A DNA stretch of 11,912 nt. Origin: Candidatus Levybacteria bacterium RIFCSPLOWO2_12_FULL_37_14. GTDB taxonomy: Bacteria > Patescibacteriota > Microgenomatia > Levybacterales > UBA12049. A program made the translations under genes and the position numbers. The DNA is taken from assembly GCA_001782645.1 (NCBI GenBank), contig MFPH01000064.1, positions 1-11,912 of the forward strand, in the 5' to 3' direction. Below the pieces are notes generated by a model that saw only the letters and a list, made by a program, of their open reading frames with translations, ran no database searches and had not been told where the DNA came from. Position 1 is the stretch's first letter; every line of letters starts with the position of its first letter. Shown here in pieces: positions 10,861 through 11,912 of this stretch.

Positions 10861-10875
10861 GCTGAATGCTATAAT
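10847..10875 (+). promoter_or_regulatory. Promoter of the macA-like efflux operon, with Shine-Dalgarno downstream
   Basis: TTGTGT (10847-10852, weak), 17 bp and a perfect extended -10, TGC-TATAAT (10870-10875). The start is expected near 10882, giving a ~17-nt leader that holds AAAAGG 5 nt before the ATG. Unlike the other promoters here, this one yields an mRNA with a ribosome binding site. Confidence 0.65.
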
Positions 10876-10898
10876 ATAACTATCCAGAAAAGGCTAAA

Positions 10899-11903
10899 AT
10901 GAAAAATTTTATTTTTGCGAGGAAAAAAATAGTTTTTATATTATTATTTATAATAATATTTCTTGTTGGAAAATATTTCCTTATTGACTCAAAAAAGCCG
11001 GCGCCGGATTCAGCAATCGTAAGAAAGGGCGATATTAAAGAGGAATTGACTTTGTCAGGCAAAATAGATGCTCGGGATCACGCGACTATAACTTTCGGAA
11101 TATCCGGAAAAGCTGACTGGGTTGGGGTTAAGGAAGGAGATTGGGTCAAGCAGAATCAAGGCATTGCTACTTTGGAAAAAGAAACACTGGAAGCTATCCT
11201 AAGACAAAAATGGCAGGATTTTACAGCGGCTAAAGCTGCTTCGGATAAGTATTATAGCAATCATCCGGGAAATTCTGAATCTTATGATCAAAAAATAGAA
11301 AGAACAGGACTTGATGCTGCTCAAAACAAAGCTTACGATTCCATAAGAATTGCGCAGGAAAACTTAAAAGCTGCAGTTCTTGATTCCCCTATTGAAGGAT
11401 TGGTTGTTACAGCAGAACCATCCTTTGCGGGGGTAAATATTACTTCCTTGAATTCCGGTTATGAAATAGTGAATCCTTCTACGATTTATATTAAAGCTAA
11501 TGCAGACCAGACAGAGGTTGGCAGCTTAAAGAAGGGACAGGCGGGAACAATAATTTTTGATTCTTATCCGGATGAAAAAATAATAGGGGAAATTAACAAT
11601 ATCTCTTTTGCTCCGACAAAAGATGAGACAGGCACTGTCTATAGCGTTAAAGTTACTCTTAGTAATGTTGACAACAAGAATTATAAATACAGATTGGGTA
11701 TGACTGCGGATGTAAATTTTATTACTAAAGAAAGAAAGAATGCGCTACTAATTCCTCTCAAGTATGTGAATTCAGATAATAACGGAAAATTCATTTTGGC
11801 TGGAGAGGACAAGAAAAAAACCTACATAAAAACAGGCCTTGAGAATGAGCAAAACGTAGAGATAGTTGAGGGATTGTTAGAAGGCAATAAAATTAGCTTA
11901 TGA
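10899..11903 (+). CDS. Efflux membrane fusion / periplasmic-adaptor-like protein (MacA/HlyD family)
   Basis: A 334-residue protein with a basic N-terminus (MKNFIFARKK) and a single membrane anchor (about 11-28, IVFILLFIIIFLVGKYFL). Then come the first half of a lipoyl domain (about 52-88: GKIDARDHATITFGISGKADWVGVKEGDWVKQNQGIATLE), a short alpha-hairpin (about 89-160), the second lipoyl half (AVLDSPIEGLVVTAEPSFAGVNI) and beta-barrel and membrane-proximal parts (ADQTEVGSLKKGQAGTIIFDSYP, YKYRLGMTADVNF, LLIPLKYV...YIKTGLENEQNVEIVEGLLEGNKISL). This is the adaptor of RND or MacB-type ABC exporters. In a cell without a classical outer membrane it would act as an extracytoplasmic partner of an ABC transporter. 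The stop overlaps the next start (ATGA, 11900-11903). Substrate unknown. Confidence 0.9.
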   Translation: MKNFIFARKKIVFILLFIIIFLVGKYFLIDSKKPAPDSAIVRKGDIKEELTLSGKIDARDHATITFGISGKADWVGVKEGDWVKQNQGIATLEKETLEAILRQKWQDFTAAKAASDKYYSNHPGNSESYDQKIERTGLDAAQNKAYDSIRIAQENLKAAVLDSPIEGLVVTAEPSFAGVNITSLNSGYEIVNPSTIYIKANADQTEVGSLKKGQAGTIIFDSYPDEKIIGEINNISFAPTKDETGTVYSVKVTLSNVDNKNYKYRLGMTADVNFITKERKNALLIPLKYVNSDNNGKFILAGEDKKKTYIKTGLENEQNVEIVEGLLEGNKISL

Positions 11904-11912
11904 TAGAGCTTA
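11900..11912 (+). CDS. Start of the next gene, probably ABC transporter ATP-binding protein (MacB/LolD type); truncated by window end
   Basis: ATG ATA GAG CTT begins inside the stop codon of the adaptor gene (ATGA) and encodes MIEL, a typical first tetrapeptide of MacB/LolD-type ATPases (MIEL.n..k.Y). Only four codons are visible, so identity rests on coupling and on the common adaptor-ATPase gene order. Confidence 0.5.

Noticed and set aside
1..11912. CRISPR arrays, tRNA or rRNA genes, transposases, toxin-antitoxin or defence genes
   Set aside because: I looked on both strands and saw no spaced repeats of CRISPR type, no cloverleaf or rRNA-like stretch, and no protein motifs of these classes.

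Overview
The window looks like an AT-rich, tightly packed genome of a Candidate Phyla Radiation (Patescibacteria) bacterium, most likely Microgenomates-like. This is inferred from gene style: a LamG-tailed protein next to a minor-pilin cluster, a compact pilM-N-O block, very short ribosomal and Nus proteins, and start/stop (ATGA) overlaps. UGA is used as a true stop at many junctions (for example 2740-2742, 4297-4299, 8960-8962), so the UGA-to-glycine code of Gracilibacteria/Absconditabacteria does not apply. No 16S or other definitive marker is present.

Left two thirds, + strand (1-8268): a type IV pilus / pseudopilus locus. It holds the tail of a LamG-domain protein, a small coiled-coil protein, the prepilin peptidase PilD, two paralogous GspG-like pilins (one with a PSI-like cysteine-rich tail), a third GspG-like pilin, a chain of GspH-, GspI/PilV- and GspJ/PilW-like minor pilins joined by start/stop overlaps, a PilX/GspK-like protein, and the inner-membrane platform proteins PilM, PilN and PilO. 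A hairpin plus T-tract after pilO ends the unit. PilD would cleave and methylate the seven class III leaders, the minor pilins would form the priming tip, and PilM-N-O would align the motor. The motor ATPases PilB/PilT and the platform protein PilC are not in the window.

Right, - strand (8247-10779): a translation / RNA-processing block read as rpmF (L32), nusB, rnc (RNase III), then rpsP (S16), khpA (KH RNA-binding protein) and trmD (tRNA m1G37 methyltransferase). An internal promoter for rpsP-khpA-trmD lies at the end of rnc, and a GC-rich repeat sits in the rpsP leader. The trmD stop codon lies inside the pilus operon's terminator, so the two operons converge with almost no spacer.

Far right, + strand (10899-11912): a MacA-like membrane fusion protein, with the first codons of the next gene (probably the ABC-transporter ATPase) overlapping its stop. 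The divergent rpmF / macA-like gap carries two dyad-symmetric sites, each overlapping one -35 region.

The most interesting sequence-level signals are these. (1) Four promoters have identical geometry: the -35, a 17-bp spacer, the -10, 6 nt and then ATG. The start codon is always 35 nt downstream of the first base of the -35, which implies leaderless mRNAs. (2) A 68-bp palindromic element lies in frame inside a prepilin leader, and other repeats occupy other prepilin leaders, as if the cleaved leader were a permissive landing site. (3) Several independent heptanucleotide tandem repeats lie inside coding sequence. I do not see a wholly new enzymatic or defence system; the locus is a lineage-flavoured version of known machinery.
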